This document shows, one piece after another, positions 10,459-19,004 of a stretch of 64,000 nucleotides of DNA (the first letter of the stretch is position 1; each line of letters opens with the position of its first letter). The notes beneath the pieces are model-generated. The model ran no database searches and was not told where the DNA came from. It saw nothing but the letters and a program-made list of their open reading frames with translations. The stretch is from assembly GCF_900184795.1 (NCBI RefSeq), contig NZ_FXXN01000027.1, forward strand, positions 41,296 to 105,295, read 5' to 3'. The translations under genes were made by a program, and so were the position numbers. Source of the stretch: Magnetospirillum sp. 15-1 (GTDB lineage Bacteria > Pseudomonadota > Alphaproteobacteria > Rhodospirillales > Magnetospirillaceae).

Positions 10459-12138
10459 CTACCCCTGGCGCATATTGGTGAGGAAGCCTCCCACCTCCGA
10501 ACGCAGGTGCCCCGCTTCCTCCACCAGTTCGTCGGCGGCCTTGAACATGCCCGACGCCATCTCGCCGGTGGCGCTGGCCGCCTTGGACACGTCGGCGATG
10601 TTGCGGGTGATCTCGGCGTTGCCCGAGGCGGCTTCCTGCACCGAGCGCACGATCTCGTCGGTGGCGGCGCTCTGTTCCTCCACCGCCGCCGCGATGGACG
10701 ATACCACCTCGTTGACCCGGTCGATGGTCTGGCCGACATTGCGGATGGTATCCACCGCCTCCTTGGAAATGGACTGGATGCCGGCGATCTGCTGGGCGAT
10801 CTCGTCGGTGGCCCGTGCCGTCTGGTTGGCCAGGGTCTTGACCTCGCTGGCCACCACGGCGAAGCCCTTGCCCGCCTCGCCGGCGCGCGCCGCCTCGATG
10901 GTGGCGTTCAAGGCCAGCAGATTGGTCTGGCCGGCGATGTCGTTGATCAACTGCACCACCTCGCCGATGCGCCGCGCCGCCTCGGCCAACCCGTCCATGG
11001 TGCCGTTGGCGACGTGGATGCCGCTGACCGCCTCCGAGGTGATGGAGGCGGTCTCGGTGACCTGACGGCTGATTTCCTGCACCGAGGAGCCCAGTTGCTC
11101 GGCGGCGCTGGCTACGGTGGCGACGTTGGCGGCCGAGTGCTCGGCGGCGCTGGCGACGGCCGCGCCCTGGGAACTGGTCTGTTCGGCGGTGGCCTGCAGC
11201 GAGTTGGACAAGCTGTGCACCCGGTCGATGGAGGAACTGACCGTCGCCATGATCTTCTCCATGGCGCCGTTGAAATCCCCGATCATGCCTTCGCGCCGGG
11301 CCAGCAACTCGGCCTGCTGCTCGCGCTGGCGGCGCTGCTGGGCCTCCAGTTCCGCCGTCCGCTTCATGCCATCGCGGAACACCGCCACGGCGCGGGCCAT
11401 CTCGCCCACCTCGTCCTTGCCGTCCTGGGAGGGAATCTCCACGTCGGTGCTGCCCTCGGCCAGGCGGCCCATCACTCCGGTCAGCTGGGTCACCGGCCGG
11501 GCGGTGAGCCGCGCCATGACCAGGGTGACCACGACGCCGACCCCCAGGAATATGGCCAGCACCATGAAATACTGGGTCTCGGTGCGGTCGGAGGTGGCCT
11601 TGGCGTCGCGGTAATCGTCGGCGGCGGTGGTTGCCGCCTTCTCGGTCAGCTCCCGCAGCTTGGCCCGGATGCCGTCATATTCCAGTTCGGTGGCACCCAT
11701 CATGGACAGCGCCGTGACGTGGTCGCTCTGATACATGTCCAGCACGTCGGCGGCGGCCAGGGTGTAGTCCTTGACCTGCTTGGCGACGGCCGGGTCGGCC
11801 TTCAGGGATTCCAGCAGGGCCTTGGATTTCTCGCTTAAGGACTTGAGGTCGGCGCGCACCTGGGTATCGAGACCCTTGATACGGTCCTTGTCCTCCCTGG
11901 CCGCCTGCCAGCCCAGCAGGCGGTAGATATTGGATTCGATGGTGGCGGCCATGCCGTCCAGTTCGGCGGCGGTGCGGCTGTTGGCGAAGGACACGGTGAC
12001 CATGCCTTCCATGGAGCGCTCCTGCCGATCCATGGCCACATGGAAAACGGCGCCCAGCACGACGATGCAGGCAACCAAAAGGAGTGGGGCGATGAAGAAT
12101 TTTACGGTGATACGGGCGTCGGTAATGCGGGCGAGCAC
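10459..12138 (-). CDS. Methyl-accepting chemotaxis protein (receptor 1)
   Basis: 559 residues. In order: TM1 (about 13-35), a 155-residue periplasmic four-helix-bundle-like sensor, TM2 (about 190-212), HAMP (about 213-265), and the cytoplasmic signalling domain with the hairpin tip around [27 protein letters not shown] and [20 protein letters not shown]. No Cache fold is evident, so the ligand is unknown. GTG start at 12138 with GGGAG upstream. Divergent from the receiver-phosphatase gene at 12388. It shares a 77-base nearly identical stretch with receptor 2. Confidence 0.93.
   Translation of the reverse strand: MLARITDARITVKFFIAPLLLVACIVVLGAVFHVAMDRQERSMEGMVTVSFANSRTAAELDGMAATIESNIYRLLGWQAAREDKDRIKGLDTQVRADLKSLSEKSKALLESLKADPAVAKQVKDYTLAAADVLDMYQSDHVTALSMMGATELEYDGIRAKLRELTEKAATTAADDYRDAKATSDRTETQYFMVLAIFLGVGVVVTLVMARLTARPVTQLTGVMGRLAEGSTDVEIPSQDGKDEVGEMARAVAVFRDGMKRTAELEAQQRRQREQQAELLARREGMIGDFNGAMEKIMATVSSSIDRVHSLSNSLQATAEQTSSQGAAVASAAEHSAANVATVASAAEQLGSSVQEISRQVTETASITSEAVSGIHVANGTMDGLAEAARRIGEVVQLINDIAGQTNLLALNATIEAARAGEAGKGFAVVASEVKTLANQTARATDEIAQQIAGIQSISKEAVDTIRNVGQTIDRVNEVVSSIAAAVEEQSAATDEIVRSVQEAASGNAEITRNIADVSKAASATGEMASGMFKAADELVEEAGHLRSEVGGFLTNMRQG
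10796..10872. repeat. 77-bp direct repeat, copy in receptor 1
   Basis: Matches 15073-15149 with a single mismatch (GCTGG versus GTTGG), starting at GCGATCTCGTCGG and ending at GAAGCCCTTGCC. It encodes the same part of the signalling hairpin in both receptors. Confidence 0.8.
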
Positions 12139-12387
12139 TGGAATCTCCCAGACAAGTAATGGCGATTACCGGTCCCAGGATGGTTCCGGCCCTACCGATT
12201 ACTGCTCGCTTCCCTATACGAACGCATAATTATTTTATTTAGCCGCGTTCTGGCGCAACAAGATTGCCAAGGTGGTGGGGATCAGGTCAAGACCTTGTTG
12301 CCTCCAGCCGGAAAATCGCGGCCCGGGGGCATCATCTTCGCTGGTGATTTTTCCGGGCATGGCTATCCTGGCCCCAGGGAGAACGCC

Positions 12388-13560
12388 GTGGACAAGCTCG
12401 AAGAGCAGACCGTCAACCTGTCCGATGCCCGTGTTCTGGTTGTCGAGGACAACGAGATGAACCGGGTGTTCGCCTGCGCCGTGCTGGAGAGCATGGGGCT
12501 CAAGCGGGTGGAGTGCGCCCGCAATGGCCGCGAGGGCCTGGACAAGGTCGAGTCCTTCGCGCCCGACATCGTGCTGCTCGACCTGATGATGCCGGTGATG
12601 AACGGCGAGGAATTCCTGCGGGTGCTGCGGGCCGATCAGCGCTATCGCGCCCTGCCGGTCCTGGTGCTGTCGGCGGTGGAGGATCAGGCCACCCGCAACG
12701 CCCTGTTCGCCGCTGGGGCCAACGACTATATCGGCAAGCCCATCGATCGCCTGGAACTGGTGGCCCGCGTCGAGGTCCACCTGCGCAGCCATCTGGCCCT
12801 GGCCGATCTGCGCCGCTACCGCGACCGTCTGGCGGTGGATTTGAGGATGGCGCGCGGCATGCAGAACGCCCTGCTGCCCGGCACCAACCAGATGCGCGAG
12901 GCGTGGGAGCGCTATGGCCTGAACATCAACGCCGTGTTCAATCCCTCGTCCGAACTGGGGGGGGATCTGTGGGGGCTGGCGCCGGTGGACGCTCACCGCC
13001 TTGCCCTGTTCACCGTGGATTTCTCGGGCCACGGGGTGGCCGCCTCCATCAACACCTTCCGGCTGCACCTGCTGCTGCAGGATTTGGGGGGGCAGATGGG
13101 CGATCCCGGCGCCGTGCTGGAAAAGGTCAACGTCACCCTGAAGCAATTGCTGCCGCGCGGCCAGTTCGCCACCATGACCCTGGTGGTGATCGATTGCGCG
13201 GCGCGGACCCTGTCGCTCGCCAATGCCGGCGGGCCGGCGCCCATCCTGGTGGAAAAGGGCGGTGAGCCGCGCCTGGTGGGGGGCGCCGGGCTGCCGCTAG
13301 GCATCAGCCCGGTGGCCCGCTATGAAGTCGTGGTGATGCCGTTTCCGCCCGGAAGCCAGTTGTCGCTCTACAGCGACGCCCTGATCGATGCGCCCGACAC
13401 CTCCGGCGAGCCCTTGGGCGAGGAATGGGTGGTCGGCCTGGTCCGCGACGTGCTGGCCGACGATCCGGCCGAGACGGTGGTCAAGGTCATGGCCGGCTTC
13501 GCCGCCCGCTCGCCGGGCGAATTCGCCGACGACGTGACCTGGGTTCAGGTGGTGGGCTGA
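12388..13560 (+). CDS. Response regulator with PP2C/SpoIIE-type phosphatase output
   Basis: 390 residues. The N-terminal receiver domain (about 15-130) has VLVVEDNEMNR, phospho-acceptor Asp in VLLDLMMPVMNG, and the Lys of GKPIDRLEL. A helical linker follows, then an RsbU/SpoIIE phosphatase domain (about 190-390) with SELGGDLWG, DFSGHGVAAS and DDVTWVQVV metal-binding aspartates. It probably dephosphorylates the STAS protein encoded nearby. GTG at 12388 is chosen for AGGGAG upstream. Its 3' end overlaps the convergent HATPase gene by 16 bases. Confidence 0.88.
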   Translation: MDKLEEQTVNLSDARVLVVEDNEMNRVFACAVLESMGLKRVECARNGREGLDKVESFAPDIVLLDLMMPVMNGEEFLRVLRADQRYRALPVLVLSAVEDQATRNALFAAGANDYIGKPIDRLELVARVEVHLRSHLALADLRRYRDRLAVDLRMARGMQNALLPGTNQMREAWERYGLNINAVFNPSSELGGDLWGLAPVDAHRLALFTVDFSGHGVAASINTFRLHLLLQDLGGQMGDPGAVLEKVNVTLKQLLPRGQFATMTLVVIDCAARTLSLANAGGPAPILVEKGGEPRLVGGAGLPLGISPVARYEVVVMPFPPGSQLSLYSDALIDAPDTSGEPLGEEWVVGLVRDVLADDPAETVVKVMAGFAARSPGEFADDVTWVQVVG

Positions 13561-14288
13561 GCCGCATCGTCGGCGGGCAGGCAAAAGCGCATGGTGATGC
13601 GCCGGCCGCCATTGGTGAACGACACCCGCTGGCACAGGGCGCGGATCTGGCCGATGCCGCGCCCGGAACAGGCTTTCGGCTCCACGGGAAGCGAAATGGC
13701 CGGGGGCTTGAAGCCCCGCCCGCGATCCTCGACCCGAATGATCATGTGGGTGTGGTTCCAGTCGACGGCGACGGTCACCGGCCGGCGGCCGAAGCGCGGA
13801 TCGGCGAGGCGGCGCTGCATGGCCTGGGTGAAGGCGGCCAAGCCGTCGCGGCTGCTGCGCAGGCGGCCGTCCAGGCAAAGGTTGCCGTGCATGACGGCGT
13901 TGCTCACCGCCTCCTGCAGGGCCAGGCGGATGTCGATGCCGATGGAATCCAGGCGCGGCAGGCGCTGGATCAGGGCCTCGACCACCATGCCGACGATGTC
14001 GTGGTGGACGGTGGCGACGGTGGAGGCCCGGACCAGGAGCCGGGCCGGCAGCCGGTCCAGACCGTGGTCGGGAGAGGCGCAATCCAGATCGATGGCCCAG
14101 GCGGCCGGCGGGCAGAGAATATCGCCGACGTCGGCCGTGCCGGCCCCTTCGAACAGGACCAGGGTGCGTCCATGCTCGTCGGTGCGCAGCGGCAGCAGGC
14201 CGGCGGCGGCAAGCCGTCCGAACCGTCCCAGGCCGCGTTTATCGGCGGCCCGGTTGATGATGGCGGGGGGTGGAGTCGATCGTTTCAC
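13545..14288 (-). CDS. RsbW-like HATPase (anti-sigma/serine kinase type)
   Basis: 247 residues. The C-terminal half has an HATPase_c domain of the RsbW/SpoIIAB type: N-box ALQEAVSNAVMHGN, then VEDRGRGFKP and SGRGIGQIRALC (G-boxes). The N-terminal 100 residues are not recognised. In partner-switch systems such a kinase phosphorylates the STAS protein and binds a sigma factor or another target. GTG start at 14288 overlaps the STAS stop (GTGA), so the two are co-expressed. Confidence 0.8.
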   Translation of the reverse strand: MKRSTPPPAIINRAADKRGLGRFGRLAAAGLLPLRTDEHGRTLVLFEGAGTADVGDILCPPAAWAIDLDCASPDHGLDRLPARLLVRASTVATVHHDIVGMVVEALIQRLPRLDSIGIDIRLALQEAVSNAVMHGNLCLDGRLRSSRDGLAAFTQAMQRRLADPRFGRRPVTVAVDWNHTHMIIRVEDRGRGFKPPAISLPVEPKACSGRGIGQIRALCQRVSFTNGGRRITMRFCLPADDAAQPTT

Positions 14289-14590
14289 TTGAACTCGAAA
14301 AGCGTCTTGAAGGCGGCACGGTCCAGAGCCGCCGCCACCGGCCCCATGGCGCCCTGAACCGAAACCTTGAGGTTACGGGTCTGCGACACGTCGTAGATGT
14401 GCACGAACAGGCTCATGCCGGTGGAATCGATAAAGCTCAGGTCTCCCAGGCGGATATCCAGGCTGCTCAGTGTTCCCGCGGCTTCCAGTTCGGCCAGGAT
14501 TTTCGGAAAGAGGGGGGCCTCGGCAAACGTCAGGGACCCGCCCAGGCTCAGCTGGGCGGTATTTCCATTGGTCTTGAGCGCGTATTTCAT
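14285..14590 (-). CDS. STAS-domain anti-sigma-factor antagonist
   Basis: 101 residues, one STAS domain. The loop FIDSTGMSLFVHIYDV carries the conserved phosphorylatable Ser (DSTG) of SpoIIAA/RsbV proteins. Substrate of the neighbouring HATPase kinase and PP2C phosphatase by context. ATG at 14590 has GAGAGAAG upstream. A strong hairpin lies in its upstream region (14621-14657). Confidence 0.88.
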   Translation of the reverse strand: MKYALKTNGNTAQLSLGGSLTFAEAPLFPKILAELEAAGTLSSLDIRLGDLSFIDSTGMSLFVHIYDVSQTRNLKVSVQGAMGPVAAALDRAAFKTLFEFK

Positions 14591-14620
14591 GTGGCTTCTC
14601 TCGATTTCCCGTGCCCTGAC

Positions 14621-14657
14621 CCAAACCGAAGGTACAATCCGCGTACCTTCTGTTTGG
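14621..14657. promoter_or_regulatory. Extended inverted repeat upstream of the STAS gene
   Basis: GAAGGTAC (14628-14635) pairs with GTACCTTC (14643-14650). The stem extends beyond a 2-base mismatch through CCAAA (14621-14625) and TTTGG (14653-14657). It lies 31-67 bases upstream of the STAS start on the minus strand and could be an operator or a leader-RNA hairpin. Confidence 0.45.
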
Positions 14658-14698
14658 TGTATCAGCGCACTGTTTTCAATGCCTTATTGATTCATTCA

Positions 14699-14726
14699 CC
14701 TTTCGGACGGGGACTCTTCCGAAAGG
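14699..14726 (-). terminator. Hairpin downstream of receptor 2
   Basis: CCTTTCGGA (14699-14707) and TCCGAAAGG (14718-14726) form a perfect 9-bp stem with a 10-base loop, 9 bases beyond the stop of the minus-strand receptor gene. There is no long T-run, so intrinsic termination is plausible but not certain. Confidence 0.5.
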
Positions 14727-14735
14727 ATGGAACCA

Positions 14736-16424
14736 TTAGGATGCCCGGATACTGGTCAGGAACGTATCCACCCGATTACGAAGGGTGTTGGCACGTTCCG
14801 CGACATTCTTGGCCGTGTCGAACACCTCGTCGGCGACGCGGCCGGTCTGCTCGGCGGCCTGATTGACGCCTACGATATTCGAACTGACCTCGGCTGTCGC
14901 CTGGGCAACCTGCTGGACGTTCTCGGCGATCTCGCCGGTGGCCTGATCCTGCTGGTGGACCGCGCCGGCGATGCCCGACGAGGCCTCGCGGATGCGTTCG
15001 ATCACCCCCGAAATGGAACCGATGGCCGCCACGGCGTCGCCGGTGACCTTCTGGACGGTGGCGATCTGGGTGGCGATCTCGTCGGTGGCCCGTGCCGTCT
15101 GGTTGGCCAGGGTCTTGACCTCGTTGGCCACCACGGCGAAGCCCTTGCCGGCGTCGCCGGCCCTGGCCGCCTCGATGGTGGCGTTCAGCGCGAGAAGATT
15201 GGTCTGCGCCGCGATGTCGTTGATCAGGGCGACCACCGCGCCGATCTTGCCCACGGCGTCCGCCAGGGTGTTGATCAGGGCCGTGGTACGGCCGGCCTCG
15301 GCCGAGGCGTCGCCGGCGACGTTCACCGAAAGGCTGACGCGCTGACTGATATCCTCGCCCGAAATGGCCAGTTGTTCCGCCGAGCCGGCGGCCGTCCGCA
15401 TGTTGACGGCGGTTTCCTCGATGGCCGAGGCTACCGCCGTGGCCTGGGTCGACGCGCCCTGGGCGGTTTCCGACAGCACGCGCGAGGTGGATTCCAACTG
15501 CTCGGCGGTGGCGGCCATGCCCTGCAGGGCCTCGGTCACCTCCTCGTTGAATTCCTTCAGCAGGTTGTCCACCACGCGGGCCCGCCTGTCCTTGGTCCAC
15601 TCCGCCTCGCGCTGTTCCGCCGCCAACTGCTCGGCGCGGATCAGGCCTTCCTTGAAGATTTCCACGGCGCGGGCCATGTCGCCCACCTCGTCCTTGCGGG
15701 CGACGGCGGGAATCTCCACGTTGAATTCCTTCTTGGACAGGCCGTCCATGACCGTGGACAGATTGACCAGCGGCCGGGTGATGCGCCGCGCCACCAGCAC
15801 CGACAGGGCCAGCACCAGGACGGTCAGCAGCACGACGCCGCCGCCGAAATACAGGGCGCTGGACCAGAAGGCGGCGTCCACGTCATCCAGGTAGATGCCG
15901 GTTCCCACTACCCAGCCCCAGCCGGAATCCAGCTTGACGTAGGAGACCTTGCGCACCGGCTTGGGCGATCCCGGCTTGGGCCAGTCGTAGTAGTGGAAGT
16001 CGGCGCCCTTGGCCTTGACCAGTTCGTTCATGCGCATGAACAGCGGGTGGCCGGAAGCGTCCTTGAGGTCGCTGACGTCCTTGCCGTCCATGTCCGGCTT
16101 GACCGGATGCATGACCATGCGTCCGGTCAGGTCGTGAATCCAGAAATAGTCGTTGTCGCCATAGCGCAGCGCGCCCACGTCGCGGCGGGCCGCCGCCTGG
16201 GCCGCGGCCTCCGGCAACCGGCCGGCCTTGGCGTCGGCCTCGTAGGCGGCGATGATGCCGGCCGCGCTGTCCACCAGGTCCTTGACCTTGGCCTTGCGCC
16301 CGTTCAGCACCTCGCCATTCAGCATGTTGAGGGCGCCGATGAAGATCAGGCACATGCCCATGAAGGCCGCCGCCACGATCAATCCGATTTTTGTTCCGAT
16401 CCGCCTGTCGTCAAGCCACGTCAT
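14736..16424 (-). CDS. Methyl-accepting chemotaxis protein with single Cache domain (receptor 2)
   Basis: 562 residues: TM1 (about 14-36), periplasmic sCache domain (about 38-185) with [16 protein letters not shown] and [20 protein letters not shown]2 (about 190-212), HAMP (about 213-265), and a signalling domain with [20 protein letters not shown]. The sCache_2 form often binds small organic acids; the ligand here is unknown. ATG at 16424 has GAGGG upstream; the frame is open to 16493 but that adds no recognisable sequence. Confidence 0.92.
   Translation of the reverse strand: MTWLDDRRIGTKIGLIVAAAFMGMCLIFIGALNMLNGEVLNGRKAKVKDLVDSAAGIIAAYEADAKAGRLPEAAAQAAARRDVGALRYGDNDYFWIHDLTGRMVMHPVKPDMDGKDVSDLKDASGHPLFMRMNELVKAKGADFHYYDWPKPGSPKPVRKVSYVKLDSGWGWVVGTGIYLDDVDAAFWSSALYFGGGVVLLTVLVLALSVLVARRITRPLVNLSTVMDGLSKKEFNVEIPAVARKDEVGDMARAVEIFKEGLIRAEQLAAEQREAEWTKDRRARVVDNLLKEFNEEVTEALQGMAATAEQLESTSRVLSETAQGASTQATAVASAIEETAVNMRTAAGSAEQLAISGEDISQRVSLSVNVAGDASAEAGRTTALINTLADAVGKIGAVVALINDIAAQTNLLALNATIEAARAGDAGKGFAVVANEVKTLANQTARATDEIATQIATVQKVTGDAVAAIGSISGVIERIREASSGIAGAVHQQDQATGEIAENVQQVAQATAEVSSNIVGVNQAAEQTGRVADEVFDTAKNVAERANTLRNRVDTFLTSIRAS
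15073..15149. repeat. 77-bp direct repeat, copy in receptor 2
   Basis: Counterpart of 10796-10872 with one mismatch. Flanking signalling-domain sequence diverges much more, including at synonymous positions. Confidence 0.8.
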
Positions 16425-16704
16425 CACCGCCCTCGAGTCGTGAAATCCATTTTGCTGCGCTGCAACTAGATCGCAACGTGCGGCGGATGTCAAACATCGG
16501 AGGGTGGCGAATTTAAAATGAATCCGAGATGTCGCAGGTTGTCACAAAAGGAAATCCGGGTGACGAAAAGTGCCTCCCGGATACTCCTCTGAGCCATCAC
16601 TGTGGATATATTAGAATTTTGACCCTAGGTCGCAGCGTGGCGCGACGCCAAAGCTATAAGATGCTAAAAATATGCATCATAAGTCCGATGAAACTTTTCC
16701 CGCG
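16425..16704. other. Upstream region of receptor 2, no gene seen
   Basis: 280 bases between the glutathione transferase stop and the receptor start, both on the minus strand. It is more AT-rich than its surroundings around 16600-16690 and has a short GATGC/GCATC stem near 16660-16680. It presumably holds the receptor promoter. No ORF or RNA gene was recognised. Confidence 0.4.
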
Positions 16705-17409
16705 TCACGGCTTGGCGGCCGGGGGCGCGGCGGTTTGCCCGAACAATACCTTCCTGGCCTCCTCGGTGACCACGCGCTGGGTGTTGACCTCGTCGGCGCG
16801 GGCATAGGCGCGGATGACCGCCGGGCGGGCGGCGATGGCATGGAACCAGCGCTTGAGGTGAGGAAAGTCGTCCAGGTTCTGGCCCTGGCGCTCCCACGGC
16901 ACGATCCAGGGATAAGAGGCCATGTCGGCGATGGAATACTCGCCCGCCATGAATTCCCGGTCGGCGAGGCGGCGGTTCAGCACGCCGTACAGCCGGTTGG
17001 TTTCCTTGACGTAGCGGTCGATGGCATAGGGAATCTTCTCGGGGGCGTACTGGACGAAATGGTGATTCTGGCCGAGCATGGGGCCGAGGCCGCCCATCTG
17101 CCAGAACAGCCATTGCAGCGTCTCGGCCCGCCCGCGCGGGTCGGCGGGCAGGAAGCGGCCGCACTTCTCGGCGAGATAGACCAGGATGGCGCCCGATTCG
17201 AACACGCTGAGCGGGGCGCCGCCGTCGGCCGGCTGGTCGTCGACGATGGCCGGCATGCGGTTGTTGGGGGAGATGCGCAGGAAATTGGGCTCGAACTGCT
17301 CGCCCTTGCTGATGTTGACCGGCTTGATGCGGTAGGGCACGCCGCTCTCTTCCAGGAAGATGGTGACCTTGTGTCCGTTGGGCGTGGTCCAGTAATAGAG
17401 ATCGATCAT
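16705..17409 (-). CDS. yfcG: Glutathione S-transferase, YfcG/YghU-like
   Basis: 234 residues. The N-terminal thioredoxin-fold domain starts IDLYYWTTPNGHKVTIFLEE and has RMPAIVDDQP and VFESGAILVYLAEK (glutathione-binding SGA). The C-terminal helical domain has EYSIADMASYPWIVPWE. The TPNGxK pattern and overall length match the Nu-class YfcG/YghU disulfide-bond reductases rather than maleylpyruvate isomerase. Preceded by a hairpin belonging to the upstream bacteriohemerythrin. Confidence 0.85.
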   Translation of the reverse strand: MIDLYYWTTPNGHKVTIFLEESGVPYRIKPVNISKGEQFEPNFLRISPNNRMPAIVDDQPADGGAPLSVFESGAILVYLAEKCGRFLPADPRGRAETLQWLFWQMGGLGPMLGQNHHFVQYAPEKIPYAIDRYVKETNRLYGVLNRRLADREFMAGEYSIADMASYPWIVPWERQGQNLDDFPHLKRWFHAIAARPAVIRAYARADEVNTQRVVTEEARKVLFGQTAAPPAAKP

Positions 17410-17452
17410 TCCGGCGCTCCTGTTTGGTGTCCCTGACAGGTAGGCCGCATCC

Positions 17453-17472
17453 GGCAGGGCGGAAGCCCTGCC
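17453..17472 (-). terminator. Hairpin after the bacteriohemerythrin gene
   Basis: GGCAGGGC (17453-17460), GGAA loop, GCCCTGCC (17465-17472): a perfect GC-rich stem 38 bases past the bacteriohemerythrin stop. No T-run follows on the minus strand. Confidence 0.5.
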
Positions 17473-17509
17473 GATGGTATGATGACCGGCCGACCGGTAT
17501 GAGGTCAGA

Positions 17510-17932
17510 TCAGCGCCACTGCTCGACCTTCATCTTGCCCTTCATCTTCAGGTCGGTTTCCAGGATGTGGTTCATCAGCCAGTGATTCAGGAAGGCCGAC
17601 ATCTCGCCGGCGGCGGAATTGAGGTCGGCGTACTGACCGGCGTTGAACTTGGCGATGTAGTCGCCGAGCGTCTTCCTGAGGGCGGCGTGCTGGCGCTTGT
17701 TCTCTTCCAGCCCCTCGTACTTGGCGACCGCCTGGATGTATTCCTCACGCGCGAAGTGGTCGTAGGCATAGAGCTGCAGGCGTTCCAGGGTCACCTGGAT
17801 GGCGTGCTTGTCCACACCGTCCGGCGCCTTGGCCTTGGCTTCGAAGTCGTTGATCAGTCCGATAAGTTCCTTGTGGTCGGCGTCGATCTCGATATCGCCG
17901 ACCTTAAGCGTTTCATCCCAGGCGATGGCCAT
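17510..17932 (-). CDS. Bacteriohemerythrin with one substituted iron ligand
   Basis: 140 residues, the standard single-domain length. The di-iron ligands expected for bacteriohemerythrin map to His20 (DADHKEL), His59 and Glu63 (YDHFAREE), a His pair spaced by four, His122 and Asp127 (NHILETD). The first His of the pair is Asn78 (LEENKRQH); only His82 is present. The codon is AAC, one base from CAC. The protein should still fold, but its oxygen or NO chemistry may differ. Divergent from the LysR gene at 18114. Confidence 0.9.
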   Translation of the reverse strand: MAIAWDETLKVGDIEIDADHKELIGLINDFEAKAKAPDGVDKHAIQVTLERLQLYAYDHFAREEYIQAVAKYEGLEENKRQHAALRKTLGDYIAKFNAGQYADLNSAAGEMSAFLNHWLMNHILETDLKMKGKMKVEQWR

Positions 17933-18113
17933 GGTTGTTTCCCCCTTTGGCTACGCCCTTAGGGTAACGCGTCCGGGGGCGGGGCTCAACGGGGGAACCT
18001 CGGGCAGGACGTATGGATGAATTCCGCTCATCCCGTGGTTCGGGTAAATCGTTTGCAATGATGGCCGCCCGCCGGGACACTCGGGCAGGGACCTTTCACA
18101 AGGGACGAGCCCC

Positions 18114-19004
18114 ATGGCCTACCGACTGCCTCCGTTGAATGCGCTGCGCCTGTTCGAGGCGGCGGGGCGGCATCTCAGTTTCAAGCTGGCGGCCGAGGAG
18201 CTCAACCTCACCCCCAGCGCCGTCAGCCACGGCATCGCCTCGCTGGAGGACTGGCTGGGAGTGGCGCTGTTCGCCCGCGGTCACCGTTCGCTCAGTCTGA
18301 CCGCCGCCGGGCGGGCCTATCTGCCCCGTATCCGCGACGTGCTGCAGCAATTGGCCGGCGCCACCGAGGCGGTGCCGGGGCGGCGGCCCAGCGGCCGGCT
18401 GTCGGTGAGCGTCGCTCCCAGCTTCGGTCTGCGCTGGCTGATTCCCGGACTGCCCCGTTTCAACCAGCGGCATCCCAACATCGAGGTGACCCTGGACACC
18501 GCCCGGCGTCAGGTGGAGTTTCCCCGCGACGGCATCGACGTGGCCATCCGCATGGGGCAGGGGGGCTGGCAGGATCTCTACAGCCTGTGCCTGACCATGG
18601 AGGATCTGGTGCCGGTCTGTTCGCCCGCCCTGGCCGCCGAGATCCGTTCGCCCGCCGACCTCTTGGGCCGCAAGCTGCTGCAGGTGACCAACATCTCCGA
18701 GGATTGGGCCGCCTGGGCCGATCTGGCCGGGGTGGAGGGGCTGGACCTGGAGCGCGGCCTTAAGCTCGATACCCTGCACATGGCCTGGGAAGCGGCGGCG
18801 CAGGGGGTGGGCATCGCGCTCGGCCGCCTGCCGCTGGCCGCCCCCGATCTGGACAGCGGGCGGCTGGTCCCCGTGCTGGGGCCGCCGCGCCGTTGCCGCA
18901 CCGGCTATTGGCTGGTGGCGGGCCGCGACTCCCTGGCCCGGCCCGAGGTCGTCGCGTTCCGCGATTGGCTGCGCGAGGAGTTGGCGGGTTACGCTCCCGT
19001 GTAA
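18114..19004 (+). CDS. LysR-family transcriptional regulator, GcvA-like
   Basis: 296 residues. N-terminal winged helix (LPPLNALRLFEAAGRHLSF, then AAEELNLTPSAVSHGIASLE) and a GcvA/AmpR-type effector domain (LSVSVAPSFGLRWLIPGLP, IDVAIRMGQG). The target is unknown; it is divergent from the bacteriohemerythrin gene and convergent with the enoyl-CoA hydratase, whose 3' end it overlaps by 16 bases. Confidence 0.9.
   Translation: MAYRLPPLNALRLFEAAGRHLSFKLAAEELNLTPSAVSHGIASLEDWLGVALFARGHRSLSLTAAGRAYLPRIRDVLQQLAGATEAVPGRRPSGRLSVSVAPSFGLRWLIPGLPRFNQRHPNIEVTLDTARRQVEFPRDGIDVAIRMGQGGWQDLYSLCLTMEDLVPVCSPALAAEIRSPADLLGRKLLQVTNISEDWAAWADLAGVEGLDLERGLKLDTLHMAWEAAAQGVGIALGRLPLAAPDLDSGRLVPVLGPPRRCRTGYWLVAGRDSLARPEVVAFRDWLREELAGYAPV

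Noticed and set aside
14727-16469. 580-codon plus-strand open frame opposite the Cache chemoreceptor
   Set aside because: Shadow of the receptor gene; repetitive Gly/Asp/His composition and no motif.
16705-17409. Glutathione transferase as the missing maleylpyruvate isomerase
   Set aside because: Its TPNGHK active-site region and length match YfcG/YghU-type enzymes, and it lies 37 kb from the ring-cleavage operon.
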